Origin: Amycolatopsis saalfeldensis
GTDB lineage: Bacteria; Actinomycetota; Actinomycetes; Mycobacteriales; Pseudonocardiaceae
DNA length: 64,000 bases
Assembly: GCF_900110575.1 (NCBI RefSeq)
Contig: NZ_FOEF01000017.1
Coordinates: forward strand, 62,001-126,000
Direction of reading: 5' to 3'
The number at the start of each line of letters is the position of its first letter. Position 1 is the first letter of the stretch. The position numbers and the translations under genes are program-made. The notes under the pieces were generated by a model. That model was given only the letters and a program-made list of their open reading frames with translations, had not been told where the DNA came from and did not search any database. Of the stretch, positions 8,727-16,712 are shown piece by piece.

Positions 8727-9611
8727 TCACGCGAAGGCGACGGCCGACAGTACCCGGGCCTCGGAAATGACGTCGTGCCCGGTGACGTCGAACTGCTGCG
8801 TGACCCGCACCAACGTGCCGTCGGCCTGGTGCAGCACGGCGACCGCGAGCACGGTGCCGTCGTCCTGAACGCGCACGTCCTGGACGTTGATGGCGCTCAT
8901 CACGCTCCACGCGCGGACCAGGCTGCCCGCCTCGCCGCCGGCGAGCGCAGGGGTGAGCAGCGAGAGCGCCGTGCTCGGGCTCTGTTCGATCGCCGCGTAG
9001 AACTTCTTCACGGCCGCGAGCTTGGTGTCGGCCGTGGCCGGGTCGGTGCTCGTGGACTCGCTCGTCGAAGACTGGCTGTCCGTCGAAGCGGGCGAACTGG
9101 GCCCGGTGCTCTCCCGGGTGAGGCCGCCGGTGCCCGGCGTGGTGACGGTGGTGTCGCCGCCCGCCGTGGACTGCGCGCTCCCGTGGTGGCCGGTGGTGCC
9201 GCCCGAATCGTGGTGCCCCTGCCCCGGCACGGCCGCACCGCCGAGCGCGGCGGCGCCGCTGAACCCGGCCGGGATGGAGTCGTCGGCCGTGACCGGCGCG
9301 GTCGGGCGCGGACCACCGCTGAGCAGCGACGCGGTGACCACAGCGCCCGCGACGAGCGCTCCGGCGCCGACGAGGCCGACGAGCTTGGCGCGGCGCGCGA
9401 ACCGGCTCTCGAGCTCGATGACCGGCTCTTCCTGGCGGTTGACCGAGACCGGGCGCCGTGACCGCGGCGGAAGGTACTTCTGGGGCTCGCGGACGACCTG
9501 CTCGAGGTAGTCGCGATCCTCGTCGCCGACGCCGTCGAGCAGGTCGGGAGGGATCACGTCCTCGACGCGTACGGCGTCTGGTTCACGCCGTGTGCGCTGC
9601 CGATCAAGCAC
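8727..9611 (-). CDS. Single-pass membrane protein with extracellular NTF2-like tail
   Basis: 294 residues, no assigned family. A charged cytosolic N-terminus (1-75) precedes one membrane helix (about 77-97, LVGLVGAGALVAGAVVTASLL). A Ser/Thr/Gly-rich stalk follows, then a C-terminal domain of about 95 residues (AVKKFYAAIEQSPSTALSLL to VTQQFDVTG) that looks like an SnoaL/NTF2 fold. The neighbour at 9903-11690 has the same design and a similar tail, so the two look like diverged paralogues. GTG at 9611 is chosen for GAGGAAC 5-6 bases upstream. The function is unknown; the cytosolic part could be a substrate of the nearby kinase. Confidence 0.75.
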   Translation of the reverse strand: MLDRQRTRREPDAVRVEDVIPPDLLDGVGDEDRDYLEQVVREPQKYLPPRSRRPVSVNRQEEPVIELESRFARRAKLVGLVGAGALVAGAVVTASLLSGGPRPTAPVTADDSIPAGFSGAAALGGAAVPGQGHHDSGGTTGHHGSAQSTAGGDTTVTTPGTGGLTRESTGPSSPASTDSQSSTSESTSTDPATADTKLAAVKKFYAAIEQSPSTALSLLTPALAGGEAGSLVRAWSVMSAINVQDVRVQDDGTVLAVAVLHQADGTLVRVTQQFDVTGHDVISEARVLSAVAFA

Positions 9612-9902
9612 GAAGTTCCTCGCTCTGGGGTTCCGGGGGACGGCGATGCGGCCGTTCGGCCGTACGCCGTTGGTCCGGACTGCCGATTCATGGTCGGCTA
9701 CCGGACCCGCTGTCGTCAGGTAACCCTGCGACGGTCGGCACCCGCCAGGCTCTGTCGCCGGAATGCCGTCGCCATACGACGAGCGGCAGCTTATGTCACC
9801 CAGCCGGACGATGGATAACCGCTTACCGCACCGCACGTGCATCGGAACGGGAACCTTGCACGTGCCCGAAACGCTGCGCCTGACCTGGGCGATCACGCGA
9901 TC

Positions 9903-11690
9903 TCAGGCGCCGTCGTCGGTGATCTTCCCGTCGTCGCCGAAAGTGAGCGTGCGCTGCTCCGTGGTCTTGCTGCCGTCGGTGTGGGTCACCTCTACGGTGT
10001 TCACCGTGACCTTGCGGTCCGGGTCGATGGTCACCTTCTTGACCTCGAAGTACGCGACGTCGGAGTACCGCTCGCGCAGGCCCTTGGCGCCCTGGTCGTG
10101 CAGCTGGCCAGAAGTGACGGCCGACGCCTGGCTCGGGTCGGTGGTCACGGTGTTGAAGAACTTCTCCGAGTTGTCGCCCATCTTCTTGGTGTCCGCCGCG
10201 GTTGTGTAATAGATCTGCGGCTCGGTCTCGCGCGGGGCCGGCGTGACCGGCGGCTTCCGCGGCGGGCGCGAGGACGAGCCGGTGGTGACCGGGCCGGACG
10301 AGGAGCCGCCGGTCGCCGGGTCGGAGGAGGTCGCGTCGTCGCTCGTGGCGCTGCCGTAGCCGGCCGACTCCGGGCGGGTGCTCGGGTCGTCGGTGGCGGA
10401 GCCCGCGCGGCTGCTGGTGGCGCTGCTGTGCGTCTCACCGGCCTTGCCGCCTTGGTGGCCGGTCGGGGCGTCGGGGATCAACAGCGGGTTGCCGCCGTTC
10501 TGCCGTCCGGGCCAGCCACCGCCGAGCGCGTCCGTGGTCGTGGTGGTGGTCGGCCCGCCGACGAGGAACGTCCCGGCGAACAGCAGTCCCACGACCACCG
10601 CGCCGGACGCGCCGGTGGCGAACCAGGCCGCCTTGCGCCAGGACTTCGGCGGGGTCACCGACGCCGGCACCGAGCCGAGGTCGAACGTCCCCAGCCCGTC
10701 GACGGCCGGGGCGGCGTACACCCGCACCTCGTCGTCTTCTTCTTCGCGCTGGCGTGGCCGCACGGCCGGCGTCCGCAACGTGACGCGCTGCCGTTGCGGG
10801 AGATTGGCGGCTTCGCTTTCGAGGGGCCGGAGTTCTTCGTCTTCCTCGGCCCGCTGAGCCTGGGTCGTCGGCTCGTCTTCGGCCTGGCGCTGCAGTGAAG
10901 CCGCGGTGGCCGCGACCCGCTCCCGGCGGCTCCGCGGCGCGGGCTCGCCCGGCAGCCGGCCGGACACCGGCGCCGAACCGAAGTCGACCCGCTCCCGCCG
11001 CACCGGGGCCACGGCTTCCTCCGGCTCCGCGAGCCGCTGCGGCTGGGGCAGCTCGAACGCCCCGGACCGCTGCGGCGGCCGGAACGCCGCGTCGGCGTCC
11101 TCACCGCGTGCCGCCACGGCCGTACCGGCCTGGTGCTGCCCGGGGAAACGCCGCGGCTGTGCACCGGCGGCCGCCCGCCCGGGGGCCGGCGGCCGGAAGG
11201 CCCCGTCACCGCGGCCATGCGGGTGCTGCGAAGGGAAAGTGTTGTCAGCGCGCCGGTTCTGCGGCCTGAAGGCATCTTCGCTCGGCGGCAGCACACCGGT
11301 ACTGCGCGAGACCGGCGGTCGGAAAGCGTCGTCGGACTGGGCCGGCTCACCGGGGGCCACCGGCCGGAAGGCGTCGGCCGAGGTGGTCCGGGCCGGGTTC
11401 TGGGGCTGGGGCAGCGGGGCCGCCAGGAAGTCGGGCCGTCCCTGCGGGAGCGTTCCACGCGCGGCGGGGAAGGCCACCGGCTGCTCGCCGCGCGGCGGGG
11501 GGAACGCGCCGACGGCCGACGGGTCGATCTTGTCCGGTCCGGGGCGGTGCCGGTGATTCCCGGCGGCCCGGCGCGGCACGACGGGCGTCCAGGCGTCCGG
11601 CCCGTGCGGCCGGTGGCGGCCCGGCATGGTGACCTCGGCCGCCGCCATCGTGTCCGGGTGGCTCGACCCGCCCATCGTGTTTCCCGTCAT
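9903..11690 (-). CDS. Long Pro/Arg-rich cytosolic region, one membrane helix, NTF2-like tail
   Basis: 595 residues, not recognised. About 350 residues of low-complexity Pro/Arg/Ala sequence contain a recurring motif of the form DAFRPP or GAFRPP (for example SDDAFRPPVSRS and DAAFRPPQRSG). A membrane helix follows (about 355-378), then a Ser/Thr/Gly stalk. The C-terminal domain of about 95 residues (KFFNTVTTDPSQASAVTSGQ onwards) resembles the tail of the gene at 8727. ATG at 11690 has GGGGAGGGG about 10 bases upstream. The repeated FRPP motifs could bind a partner. Expression is co-directional with the downstream membrane protein and kinases. Confidence 0.72.
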   Translation of the reverse strand: MTGNTMGGSSHPDTMAAAEVTMPGRHRPHGPDAWTPVVPRRAAGNHRHRPGPDKIDPSAVGAFPPPRGEQPVAFPAARGTLPQGRPDFLAAPLPQPQNPARTTSADAFRPVAPGEPAQSDDAFRPPVSRSTGVLPPSEDAFRPQNRRADNTFPSQHPHGRGDGAFRPPAPGRAAAGAQPRRFPGQHQAGTAVAARGEDADAAFRPPQRSGAFELPQPQRLAEPEEAVAPVRRERVDFGSAPVSGRLPGEPAPRSRRERVAATAASLQRQAEDEPTTQAQRAEEDEELRPLESEAANLPQRQRVTLRTPAVRPRQREEEDDEVRVYAAPAVDGLGTFDLGSVPASVTPPKSWRKAAWFATGASGAVVVGLLFAGTFLVGGPTTTTTTDALGGGWPGRQNGGNPLLIPDAPTGHQGGKAGETHSSATSSRAGSATDDPSTRPESAGYGSATSDDATSSDPATGGSSSGPVTTGSSSRPPRKPPVTPAPRETEPQIYYTTAADTKKMGDNSEKFFNTVTTDPSQASAVTSGQLHDQGAKGLRERYSDVAYFEVKKVTIDPDRKVTVNTVEVTHTDGSKTTEQRTLTFGDDGKITDDGA

Positions 11691-12026
11691 GCCCGTCCGA
11701 CCCCTCCCCGGTGTGGCCGTGACGGAGTCCGCGCCTCGGTTAAGCCGAACGGAGCAGGCGCGCCGACGGAGTCACTTGCTTCCACACTTGCGGACTCCCG
11801 AGCATCTGCACGCGCATCCGGCAGAGGGCGCACGGCGCCGCAGCTGCCGCGCGTCCAGGGGCCGTATCCCGACCCAGACGCAAGGGTCCTCACGAGCCCA
11901 ACAGTAAGAGACCCCATGGGCGAAAGTCTCGGGGCAAAGTGCAACTTGCACAGGTTTCACCCTGTCGGGCGCGGCCAAATGGGCGTGGCTCACGCTACGC
12001 AGTGCTATCGGCGCAGGTAGCGCCCG
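11691..12026. other. Gene-free stretch upstream of the 595-residue membrane protein
   Basis: 336 bases without a believable gene on either strand. It must hold the promoter of the leftward gene starting at 11690. A perfect palindrome lies at 11939-11951 (listed separately). I see no tRNA and no intrinsic terminator. Confidence 0.6.
11939..11951. promoter_or_regulatory. Perfect inverted repeat GTGCAA-C-TTGCAC
   Basis: A 13-base dyad with 6-base arms, about 250 bases before the leftward membrane-protein gene (start 11690) and 76 bases past the stop of the gene at 12027. The dyad suggests a repressor site; no regulator is linked to it. Confidence 0.3.
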
Positions 12027-12332
12027 TCACCCTCCGCTGCGGTACTTCGTCTGGGTCGACTGGAGGGACTTCATGGCCACGCCGCCACTACCCACGGCAA
12101 TGATGATGGCGAGGATGTCCAGGGTGGGTCCCCCACTCGTGAGCAGCCAGGCCAGCAGTGATGCCGCAGTGGTACCACCGGCGATCGCCCAGCGGCTCCG
12201 GACGTACTGCGCGACCGGCGCACCGCCGGCGCGCTTACCCGCCGCATTGTTCAGCAGTGCCAGGTAACCCACGTGGCCCAGCGCTGCCAGCACGCTCGCG
12301 ATGGCGATGATGATGGCGATGACGTCAATCAT
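12027..12332 (-). CDS. Small membrane protein, three helices
   Basis: 101 residues with three hydrophobic segments: about 3-27 (IAIIIAIASVLAALGHVGYL), 45-65 (WAIAGGTTAASLLAWLL) and 72-88. A basic loop lies between the first two, and the tail KSLQSTQTKYRSGG is polar. I do not recognise the family. ATG at 12332 is taken because the hydrophobic protein starts there; the upstream extension has no membrane character. The start lies 35 bases downstream of the inverted repeat at 12367-12384, also found before the PspC-kinase operon, so it may be a target of that two-component system (inference). Confidence 0.7.
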   Translation of the reverse strand: MIDVIAIIIAIASVLAALGHVGYLALLNNAAGKRAGGAPVAQYVRSRWAIAGGTTAASLLAWLLTSGGPTLDILAIIIAVGSGGVAMKSLQSTQTKYRSGG

Positions 12333-12366
12333 GGGGTCCAGTCTGCCCGGTTTCGCGGCCGCGTGA

Positions 12367-12384
12367 ATCGGGGAAGTCCCCGAT
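12367..12384. promoter_or_regulatory. Inverted repeat ATCGGGG-AAGT-CCCCGAT, candidate operator
   Basis: Perfect 7-base arms around AAGT, 35 bases before the leftward membrane-protein gene. Core and flank match the site at 1587-1606, which lies 25 bases before the histidine-kinase gene. The two copies are 10.8 kb apart and both stand in promoter position. Confidence 0.5.
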
Positions 12385-12396
12385 GCCACCCGAAAT

Positions 12397-12693
12397 TCAC
12401 CGGCCCAGCCGCCCGCGGCCCAGGTTCAGCAGCGCCATCGCCAGCTGACGGCCTTCCGGGCCGAGCTCGCGGTAGCGGGCCAGCACGTCCATCTCGCGGT
12501 TGTAGACGATCCTCGTGCCGCCGGCGGCCATCCGGGCGGCGCCGACCGTCTTCGACACCTCGACCCGGCGTTTGACGAGCCGCAGGATCTCGGCGTCGAG
12601 CCAGTCGATCTCCTTGCGGAGCGAGGCGATGTCCTCGCCCGCCGAGGTGTTCTCGGCGGGCTGTCCGTCGGCGTTCTGCGTCTGCGCGTTCAT
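12397..12693 (-). CDS. Chorismate mutase, AroQ-delta type
   Basis: 98 residues, the short all-helical AroQ class. It converts chorismate to prephenate for phenylalanine and tyrosine synthesis. It shows IASLRKEIDWLDAEILRLVK (with the Arg and Glu/Asp of helix 1), RRVEVSKTVGAARMAAGG and NREMDVLARYRELG, ending in the short helix LNLGRGRLGR. The size and C-terminus resemble M. tuberculosis Rv0948c, which depends on binding DAHP synthase for full activity. It lies next to uvrD1, as in M. tuberculosis. ATG at 12693 has AGAGAGG 5 bases upstream. Confidence 0.9.
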   Translation of the reverse strand: MNAQTQNADGQPAENTSAGEDIASLRKEIDWLDAEILRLVKRRVEVSKTVGAARMAAGGTRIVYNREMDVLARYRELGPEGRQLAMALLNLGRGRLGR

Positions 12694-12742
12694 CGGGACC
12701 TCTCTGAAGTCCGGACTCCCAGCGGGCCCCTGGGACGGCGAA

Positions 12743-12769
12743 AGCCCCGGGTCCGTGGACTCCGGGGCT
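12743..12769 (-). terminator. Hairpin between DUF1707 gene and chorismate mutase
   Basis: AGCCCCGG and CCGGGGCT form a perfect 8-bp stem with an 11-base loop, 50 bases before the chorismate mutase start. There is no U tract, so it may end upstream transcripts inefficiently or act as a leader structure. Confidence 0.4.
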
Positions 12770-12858
12770 GCGGGTGATGGCGGGTGGGGCACTACGCGAT
12801 CACGGGAGCCGGAGTCCGGGTCCCGTAGAAAAATCGCTCGCTGTAGTGCCGCACCCGA

Positions 12859-13287
12859 TCAGTATGGCACAGGCGCGCCGCGTCCCCGCCGGGCTGCGCC
12901 TCGCAGAGAGCGCACGCGCGCGTGCACGAGAACGCTGATGAAGAGCCAGAACATCGGCATCGCCGGCCAGAAGAACTCGGCGCCGGACACCGCCCAGCGC
13001 ACGATCAGCAGCACCGCGAGCGCCACCACGATCCCGAGGTGAACGCGCAGCGCCGGGCTTCGCAGCGCCTCGCGGGCGAACGGCCTTCGCTCGGGCTGCG
13101 GCCGCGGCAGGTCGGTGGTGAGCTCGCCGAGCTCGTCGGTGAACCGGGTCGCGTAGACCGTGCTCAGCCGGTCTTCGACCTCCTCCAGGGTGAGCCGTCC
13201 TTCTGCGCCGGCAGCCTGGATCGTCGCGGCGACGCGCTCTCGGTCGTCGTCGGAAGCCCTGAGGCGGGCGGGAATCTTGTCGTCCAT
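12859..13287 (-). CDS. DUF1707 protein with 2TM hairpin
   Basis: 142 residues. The N-terminal DUF1707 (SHOCT-like) domain is at about 6-62: RLRASDDDRERVAATIQAAG, GRLTLEEVEDRLSTVYATRF, DELGELTTDLP. Two membrane helices follow at about 85-130 (IVVALAVLLIVRWAVSG and MPMFWLFISVLVHARV) with a basic tail. The family is common and uncharacterised in actinomycetes. ATG at 13287 gives the canonical start of the domain; the ribosome-binding site is poor. It is divergent from uvrD1, with 134 bases between them. Confidence 0.85.
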   Translation of the reverse strand: MDDKIPARLRASDDDRERVAATIQAAGAEGRLTLEEVEDRLSTVYATRFTDELGELTTDLPRPQPERRPFAREALRSPALRVHLGIVVALAVLLIVRWAVSGAEFFWPAMPMFWLFISVLVHARVRSLRGAARRGRGAPVPY

Positions 13288-13381
13288 ACCGTTCGATGCT
13301 CCGCCGCGCGCCGCCGCCGCGCGTCGGTCGCCAGGCGGCACTGCGACGTACGTTCACAAGCGCAGTCCGCGGCTGTGGCTG

Positions 13382-13412
13382 TTGAATACCTGTCGTACCC
13401 CAGGGGTAGCGT
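13382..13412 (+). promoter_or_regulatory. Candidate uvrD1 promoter, near-leaderless
   Basis: TTGAAT (13382-13387) and TAGCGT (13407-13412) are separated by 19 bases. The expected start of transcription falls within a few bases of the ATG at 13422, and no ribosome-binding site is seen, so the mRNA is probably leaderless or nearly so. Confidence 0.45.
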
Positions 13413-13421
13413 GGACAGACG

Positions 13422-15836
13422 ATGGACACCCTCTTCGATCTCCCCGCCGAAAAGCCCTCGACTGCCCGGAACGGGGCGGCCGACCTGCTCGAGGACCTCA
13501 ATCCCGCGCAGCGTGAGGCCGTGAGTCACGCGGGCGGCCCGCTGCTCGTCGTCGCCGGCGCGGGCTCGGGCAAGACCCGGGTGCTGACCCGCCGGATCGC
13601 GTACCTGCTGGGGCAGCGGGGCGTGCACCCCGGCGAGATCATGGCGATCACGTTCACCAACAAGGCCGCGGCCGAGATGCGCGAGCGCGTCTCGGCGCTC
13701 GTGGGCCGCCGGGCCAACGCGATGTGGGTGTCCACCTTCCACTCCATGTGCGTGCGGATCCTGCGCCGCGAGGCGAAGACGCTGGACATGTCGTCGAGCT
13801 TCTCCATCTACGACTCCGACGACACGAAGCGGCTGATCACGCTCGTCGCGCGGGACCTGGACATCGACCCGAAGAAGTACGCCGCGCGCACGCTCGCGGT
13901 GAACATCTCGAACCTGAAGAACGAGCTGGTCGGCCCGGAGGACGCGGCGGCGAACGCGGCGAACGACCTCGAGCGCCGCGTGGCCGAGGTGTACGGCGAG
14001 TACCAGCGCCGGCTCGACCAGGCCAACGCGTTCGACTTCGACGACCTGATCATGCGCACGGTGTCGCTGCTGCAGACGTTCCCGGACGTCGCCGAGTACT
14101 ACCGGCGCCGGTTCCGCCACGTGCTCGTCGACGAGTACCAGGACACGAACCACGCGCAGTACACCCTGGTGCGCGCGCTGGCGGGCACCGAGGCGAACGA
14201 CTCCGGCATCCCGCAGGCCGAGCTGTGCGTGGTGGGCGACGCGGACCAGTCCATCTACGCCTTCCGCGGCGCCACGATCCGCAACATCGAGGAGTTCGAG
14301 CGCGACTTCCCCAACGCGCACACGATCCTGCTGGAGCAGAACTACCGGTCCACGCAGACGATCCTGTCCGCGGCGAACGCGGTGATCGCGCGTAACCCGA
14401 ACCGGCGCGCGAAGCGGCTGTGGACCGATTCCGGCGACGGCGAGAAGATCGTCGGCTACGTCTCGGACAACGACCACGACGAAGCGGCGTTCGTCGCGGG
14501 GGAGATCGACGCGCTGGCGGAGAAGGGCGAGGCGGACTACTCCGACATCGCCGTCTTCTACCGCACCAACAACCAGTCGCGGGTGTTCGAGGAGATCTTC
14601 ATCCGCCTCGGCCTGCCGTACAAGGTCGTCGGCGGCGTGCGGTTCTACGAGCGGCGCGAGGTCCGGGACATGCTGGCGTACCTGCGGGTGCTGGCGAACC
14701 CGGACGACACGGTCAGCCTGCGCCGCATCTTGAACGTCCCGAAGCGCGGCATCGGCGACCGCGCCGAGGCCGTCGTCGCGACCCACGCGGAGCGCGAGCG
14801 GATCTCCTTCGCGGCCGCGCTGCGTGATGCCGTCGAGGGCAAGGTGGCGCTGCTGAACCCGCGCTCTGCCAAGGCGATCACCGGGTTCGTGACGCTGCTG
14901 GACGATCTCGGCGAGGTCGCCGCCTCCGGCGCGGAGGTGCACGACCTGCTGGAGTCCGTGCTGGAGCGCACGGGCTACCGCGCCGAACTCGAGGAGTCGG
15001 ACGACCCGCAGGACGCTTCGCGGGTGGAGAACCTCACGGAGCTCGTCACGGTGGCGCGGGAGTTCACCGAGTTCACCGCTGAGGTCACCCAGGACGAGAA
15101 CGCCGAGCTGGTGCTGGACGACGGCGTCCCCGCGCCCGGTTCGCTGCCGGCCTTCCTGGAGCGGGTGTCGCTGGTCGCGGACGCCGATTCGATCCCGGCC
15201 GCGGACGGCGGCGAGGAGGGCGACGGCGGCGCGGGCGTGGTCACGCTGATGACCGTGCACACCGCGAAGGGCCTGGAGTACCCGGTGGTGTTCTGCACCG
15301 GCTGGGAGGACGGCGTCTTCCCGCACATGCGCGCGCTCGGCGACCCGACGGAGCTGGCCGAGGAGCGGCGCCTCGCGTACGTCGCGATCACGCGCGCGCG
15401 AGAGAGGCTGTATGTCTCGCGCGCCCTCGTGCGGTCGGCGTGGGGGCAGCCGCAGATGAACCCGGCTTCCCGGTTCCTCGACGAGCTGCCGCCGGACCTG
15501 GTCGACTGGCGGCGGCTGGAGCCCTCGTCGTCGGGCTTCGGGAATTTCGGCTCGTCCTCCGGCTCGTCGTCCTCGGGCCCACGGGCGGCGACCACGTGGG
15601 GCCGCCGGTCCCCGTCCTCGTCCACCTCGTCGACGTCGCCGTTCGGCAAGGCGTGGAAGGACACGGTGGCGCTGAAGCTGGACGTCGGCGACCGCGTGAG
15701 CCACGACAAGTACGGCCTCGGCACGGTGGTGTCCTGCGACGGCGTCGGCCCCCGCTCGACGGCGACCATCGACTTCGGCGCGTCCGGCAAGGTCCGGCTG
15801 ATGCTGATCGGCAGCGTCCCCATGGTGAAGCTCTAG
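13422..15836 (+). CDS. pcrA: ATP-dependent DNA helicase UvrD1/PcrA
   Basis: 804 residues, SF1A helicase for nucleotide-excision repair and Ku-linked repair. It shows Walker A VAGAGSGKTRVLTRRIAYLL (about 44-63), motif Ia ITFTNKAAAEM, motif II VDEYQDTN, motif III GDADQSIYAFRGA, motif IV LEQNYRST, motif V VTLMTVHTAKGLEYPVVF and motif VI EERRLAYVAITRARERLYV. A Ser-rich linker and a Tudor-like C-terminal segment (VGDRVSHDKYGLGTVVSCDG) follow; in mycobacterial UvrD1 this type of tail binds partners. The LexA box after the gene is placed to drive the next gene, not this one. Confidence 0.96.
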   Translation: MDTLFDLPAEKPSTARNGAADLLEDLNPAQREAVSHAGGPLLVVAGAGSGKTRVLTRRIAYLLGQRGVHPGEIMAITFTNKAAAEMRERVSALVGRRANAMWVSTFHSMCVRILRREAKTLDMSSSFSIYDSDDTKRLITLVARDLDIDPKKYAARTLAVNISNLKNELVGPEDAAANAANDLERRVAEVYGEYQRRLDQANAFDFDDLIMRTVSLLQTFPDVAEYYRRRFRHVLVDEYQDTNHAQYTLVRALAGTEANDSGIPQAELCVVGDADQSIYAFRGATIRNIEEFERDFPNAHTILLEQNYRSTQTILSAANAVIARNPNRRAKRLWTDSGDGEKIVGYVSDNDHDEAAFVAGEIDALAEKGEADYSDIAVFYRTNNQSRVFEEIFIRLGLPYKVVGGVRFYERREVRDMLAYLRVLANPDDTVSLRRILNVPKRGIGDRAEAVVATHAERERISFAAALRDAVEGKVALLNPRSAKAITGFVTLLDDLGEVAASGAEVHDLLESVLERTGYRAELEESDDPQDASRVENLTELVTVAREFTEFTAEVTQDENAELVLDDGVPAPGSLPAFLERVSLVADADSIPAADGGEEGDGGAGVVTLMTVHTAKGLEYPVVFCTGWEDGVFPHMRALGDPTELAEERRLAYVAITRARERLYVSRALVRSAWGQPQMNPASRFLDELPPDLVDWRRLEPSSSGFGNFGSSSGSSSSGPRAATTWGRRSPSSSTSSTSPFGKAWKDTVALKLDVGDRVSHDKYGLGTVVSCDGVGPRSTATIDFGASGKVRLMLIGSVPMVKL

Positions 15837-15903
15837 GCGGTTTCGCTCCGCGGTGGTCTGTCCGCGGCGGTTTTGTCGGACCCCTCCGCTAACCTCAAAT
15901 CAG

Positions 15904-15919
15904 TCGAACACAAGTTCGA
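15904..15919. promoter_or_regulatory. LexA (SOS) box TCGAAC-N4-GTTCGA
   Basis: Perfect match to the actinobacterial and Gram-positive SOS box (TCGAACACAAGTTCGA), with one further flanking G/C pair extending the dyad. It lies 60 bases before the GTG of the 119-residue gene at 15979, a repressor position. The match to a known consensus is direct; regulation is inferred. Confidence 0.8.
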
Positions 15920-15978
15920 CTTGATGGGGTAGGCTGGTGCTCGCGCCGGCACCCCCGGGGAAGGGGAGGACGAGGGGT

Positions 15979-16338
15979 GTGGACGCGATCTTGTTTGGTG
16001 TCCTGGCCGGTGGGGTACAGGAGTACTTGCAGGGAGTCGTGGGGACGACTGAGGACCGGCGTCGGGGTGGCGCCGGTTTGGGGGAAGCACCGAGATTGGC
16101 CGCCGCCTGGCGTGCGCTGCTCCGCCAGCACGAGCTGGGTGCGGACGGCCACTGCCAGACCTGCGGCCGGCGCCGATGGGCGACTCTGGGCCGCTCGTCT
16201 TTCGCTGGATCATTCTCGGCCCGTTCAGCCTCGGCCCGTTCAGGCTGGCTCGGTTGGCGGCCGCGGAGTGGACTGTGCACCGTCTGGCAGGTGGCTGTCG
16301 CGTACTTCATCCGACGGCTGCCGAACGGGGAGCGTTGA
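15979..16338 (+). CDS. Unknown cysteine-containing protein under a LexA box
   Basis: 119 residues, no family name known to me. It starts VDAILFGVLAGGVQEYLQGV and has a helix-rich middle (LAAAWRALLRQHELG), then GHCQTCGRRRW with a CxxC pair. A Ser/Arg/Gly segment follows, then LCTVWQVAVAYFIRRLP with a third Cys. The CxxC/Cys spacing could bind zinc. GTG at 15979 is chosen for GGGGAGGA 8 bases upstream; GTG at 15937 is an alternative. It sits just after uvrD1 and behind a perfect SOS box, so a DNA-damage role, perhaps a checkpoint or repair accessory, is plausible but unproved. Confidence 0.7.
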   Translation: MDAILFGVLAGGVQEYLQGVVGTTEDRRRGGAGLGEAPRLAAAWRALLRQHELGADGHCQTCGRRRWATLGRSSFAGSFSARSASARSGWLGWRPRSGLCTVWQVAVAYFIRRLPNGER

Positions 16339-16697
16339 CGAGGGTCCGAGCCCGGGTGAGTGGCCGGTCGTGGCGCTGCGGCCGTCTGAGCCGGTTTTCG
16401 CACGGCCGCGCGGCAGAGGTTCAGACCAAGCGAACCGCGGCGTCGGCCGATGCCTGAGGCAGGCGATTTGGCGTGGGGGCGGGCAAAGCGACCGCGACGG
16501 TCGGAGAGTGCTGCCCGTCGGATCTGCCTGGCCTGTCGGATCTGCCCGCACCACTGCCGGGGCCGCGCCTGGTGCCAACGTGGCTCGCTCGGGCGCAGCC
16601 GGTTTCAGGCGCGCCGGGCGCTGTCCGGACTCGGCAATTCCGGACTCAGCGACTCAGGCCGTGATGCCGGCTGACTCAGACCGTGATGCCGGCTGAC
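16339..16697. other. Gene-free stretch between convergent genes
   Basis: 359 bases between the SOS-box gene and the convergent M23 peptidase. I find no gene. The right end carries the 22-bp tandem repeats listed separately. No strong intrinsic terminator is seen. Confidence 0.6.
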
Positions 16698-16712
16698 TCA
16701 GACCGTGATGCC
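16651..16712. repeat. 22-bp tandem repeat over the 3' end of the M23 gene
   Basis: Two full copies and one partial copy of a 22-base unit (GACTCAGACCGTGATGCCGG plus CT) at 16651-16672, 16673-16694 and 16695-16712. The last partial copy holds the stop codon and final codons (GITV) of the leftward M23 peptidase gene. The repeat is therefore a local duplication of the gene's end, with one base changed in the outermost copy. Confidence 0.85.

Noticed and set aside
13164..15704. Very long open frame antisense to uvrD1
   Set aside because: Arg/Val/Gly-rich with no family signal; high GC opens this frame opposite a clear helicase gene.
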